Below are positions 5,323 to 6,344 of a stretch of 6,344 bases of DNA, one piece after another. The notes under the pieces are model-generated. The model saw nothing but the letters and a program-made list of their open reading frames with translations, ran no database searches and was not told the DNA's origin. The stretch is from 70-18 sp041691815 (GTDB taxonomy: Bacteria; Pseudomonadota; Alphaproteobacteria; Acetobacterales; Acetobacteraceae): the NCBI GenBank assembly GCA_041691815.1, contig JBEPTZ010000188.1:1-6344 (forward strand), given 5' to 3'. How positions within the stretch are numbered: the first letter of the stretch is position 1; each line of letters opens with the position of its first letter. A program made the translations under genes and the position numbers.

Positions 5323-5429
5323 GAGTCCGCAACAGGCGACTCGCGAATCGATCCGATTCTTCGAGTCGCACTCACGAGTCGTAACCGAGTCGCACCCGAG
5401 TCGAAGCCGAGTCGCTCAAGTCCAGAATC
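5323..5429. repeat. Cluster of ten GANTC sites with five CGAGTCG direct repeats
   Basis: GANTC occurs at 5323, 5338, 5345, 5355, 5363, 5376, 5387, 5398, 5409 and 5425. Five of these lie in identical CGAGTCG units starting at 5362, 5375, 5386, 5397 and 5408, so the last four are exactly 11 bp apart with unrelated 4-base spacers. The array ends one base before the CHAD stop codon. GANTC is the target of the alphaproteobacterial methylase CcrM. Confidence 0.85.
5337..5368 (-). terminator. Imperfect inverted repeat at the end of the CGAGTCG array
   Basis: CGACTCGCGAATCG (5337-5350) pairs with CGATTC-TT-CGAGTCG (5354-5368) around a 3-base centre, with one extra base bulged. It lies about 50 bp past the CHAD stop on the minus strand. 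It could be the CHAD terminator, but no U tract follows, so an operator or methylation-related role is as likely. Confidence 0.35.
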
Positions 5430-6344
5430 GCGGCGCCGCCCGCAGCCGCTTCCAGTCGGCCTGCGCCGCCTCCAGCCCCGCCGCGGTCCGCCCGGCGACA
5501 TAGCCGCGCACCATCCCGCCGGCCCGGCCGCGCCCGGCCGCGCCCAGTTCCGCCATCAACGCGGCGGCGACACTGGCATCATTGAGATGCCCCAGCGCCT
5601 CCTGCACCGCCACCAGCCGGCGCAGCATCCGCCCGGCGTGCCGGCCGCCGGCAAACAGCGGCGCGAACACCTCACACGCATAGCGCAGCCGCTTGGCAGA
5701 CAGCCGCAGTTCATGCAGCGCCGGCGGCGGCAACGCGGCCAGCTCATCGCCGGCCGCCTTCAGCTTGCGCGCCCGCCGCCGCAGCGCCTTCGCGGCGAAT
5801 GCCGGCAGCGCCACGCCAGCGTCATCCGGCCACGGCCGCGCCGCCGCCAGGCAGGCCAGCGCCACCCCGAGTTCATGAAACGCCGGCCCGTCCAGCACCA
5901 CCCGCAGCGCCGCATAGGCCGCCGCCCGCCGCCGCCCGGCCGCCGCCAGCAGCCGCGCCATCGCCGGCTCGGCCGCGAACGCCGCCGCCGCCGGCGCCCC
6001 GGTGCCGGCCAGGAACACATCCCAGTCCCGCGCCGGCCCCAGCACCGCGGCCAGCGCCTTCAAGCCGGCCTCGGCCTCGGCCACCTCCGCGCACGCCACG
6101 CTGCGCCGGAACAGCCCGAACACCGAGCGCAGCCGCCGCACCGCCACCCGCAACTGATGCACCGCCTCGGCGTCACCCTGCAGCGCCGCCGCCGCGTGAT
6201 GCAGGATCACGTCGGTCAACTGCGCCAGCGCATGCCCGAACGCCGCCCCCACCGTCTGCCCTGCCGCGATGCCACTCGCCGGCCCCAGCCGACGCGGCGG
6301 CGCCCCCGGCAGCGCCGCCAGCACCTGCCGCGGCACCCTGGCCC
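5416..6344 (-). CDS. CHAD domain-containing protein (5' end beyond window)
   Basis: CHAD is an all-helical, positively charged domain known to bind polyphosphate and often fused to a CYTH triphosphatase domain. Counting from the GTG at 6336, the first CHAD half has EAVHQLRVAVRRLRSVF (57-73) and LGPARDWDVF (99-108). The second half has LHELRLSAKRLRYACEVF (208-224) and LGHLNDA (249-255). The family's conserved His, Arg and Lys residues are all there. It is rich in Ala and Arg and has no signal peptide. The frame stays open to the window edge with no ribosome-binding site before the GTG. The Pro/Arg linker at 11-25 resembles the joint between CYTH and CHAD, so this is probably the C-terminal part of a longer CYTH-CHAD protein; a stand-alone CHAD protein starting at the GTG is the alternative. 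The stop adjoins the GANTC array. Confidence 0.88.
   Translation of the reverse strand, partial: ARVPRQVLAALPGAPPRRLGPASGIAAGQTVGAAFGHALAQLTDVILHHAAAALQGDAEAVHQLRVAVRRLRSVFGLFRRSVACAEVAEAEAGLKALAAVLGPARDWDVFLAGTGAPAAAAFAAEPAMARLLAAAGRRRAAAYAALRVVLDGPAFHELGVALACLAAARPWPDDAGVALPAFAAKALRRRARKLKAAGDELAALPPPALHELRLSAKRLRYACEVFAPLFAGGRHAGRMLRRLVAVQEALGHLNDASVAAALMAELGAAGRGRAGGMVRGYVAGRTAAGLEAAQADWKRLRAAPRFWT

Noticed and set aside
5190..5335. tRNA-like fragments (GGTAGAGC and GGTTCGGAGCC on the minus strand)
   Set aside because: The pieces resemble D and T arms, but no acceptor stem or anticodon arm can be built between them.
5362..5414. CGAGTCG array considered as CRISPR or plasmid iterons
   Set aside because: Units are 7 bp with 4-base spacers, far too short for CRISPR, and no replication initiator gene or origin feature is present.

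Overview
The window is very GC-rich and has strong G/C third-codon bias in its genes. It looks like chromosomal DNA of an alphaproteobacterium. Acetobacteraceae or a nearby Rhodospirillales lineage is my best guess, from the citrate synthase type, codon use and the AT-rich repeats at gene ends; I could not run a taxonomic search. I see no transposase, integrase, phage gene, CRISPR array or RNA gene.

Layout, left to right: (i) an Asp/Glu-racemase-family gene on the minus strand (108-821), divergent from a glycerophosphodiester phosphodiesterase gene on the plus strand (877-1734), with 55 bp between the starts; (ii) a convergent junction (1735-1874) filled by two inverted copies of an AT-rich repeat, a third copy of which follows the racemase stop; (iii) an unrecognised 210-residue protein gene on the minus strand (1875-2507); (iv) about 390 bp of gene-free, AT-rich DNA with hairpins and several GANTC sites; (v) citrate synthase gltA on the minus strand (2964-4280), with a textbook terminator, a probable promoter about 150 bp upstream, and a leader carrying a 12-bp palindrome and three copies of a 14-bp repeat; (vi) a secreted or membrane-anchored nuclease-fold (SNase-like) protein on the minus strand (4574-5161) that has lost most catalytic residues; (vii) a short spacer with an unusual array of GANTC-containing repeats, CGAGTCG at roughly helical spacing; (viii) a CHAD-domain gene on the minus strand that runs off the right edge.

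The genes do not form one pathway. Citrate synthase is a TCA-cycle housekeeping gene, the racemase and GDPD are stand-alone metabolic enzymes, and the CHAD protein is probably linked to polyphosphate. gltA appears to be its own transcription unit. I found no convincing new multi-gene system. The most interesting material is non-coding: the gene-end repeat module shared by three unrelated genes, the GANTC cluster at 5323-5429, and the structured gltA leader.
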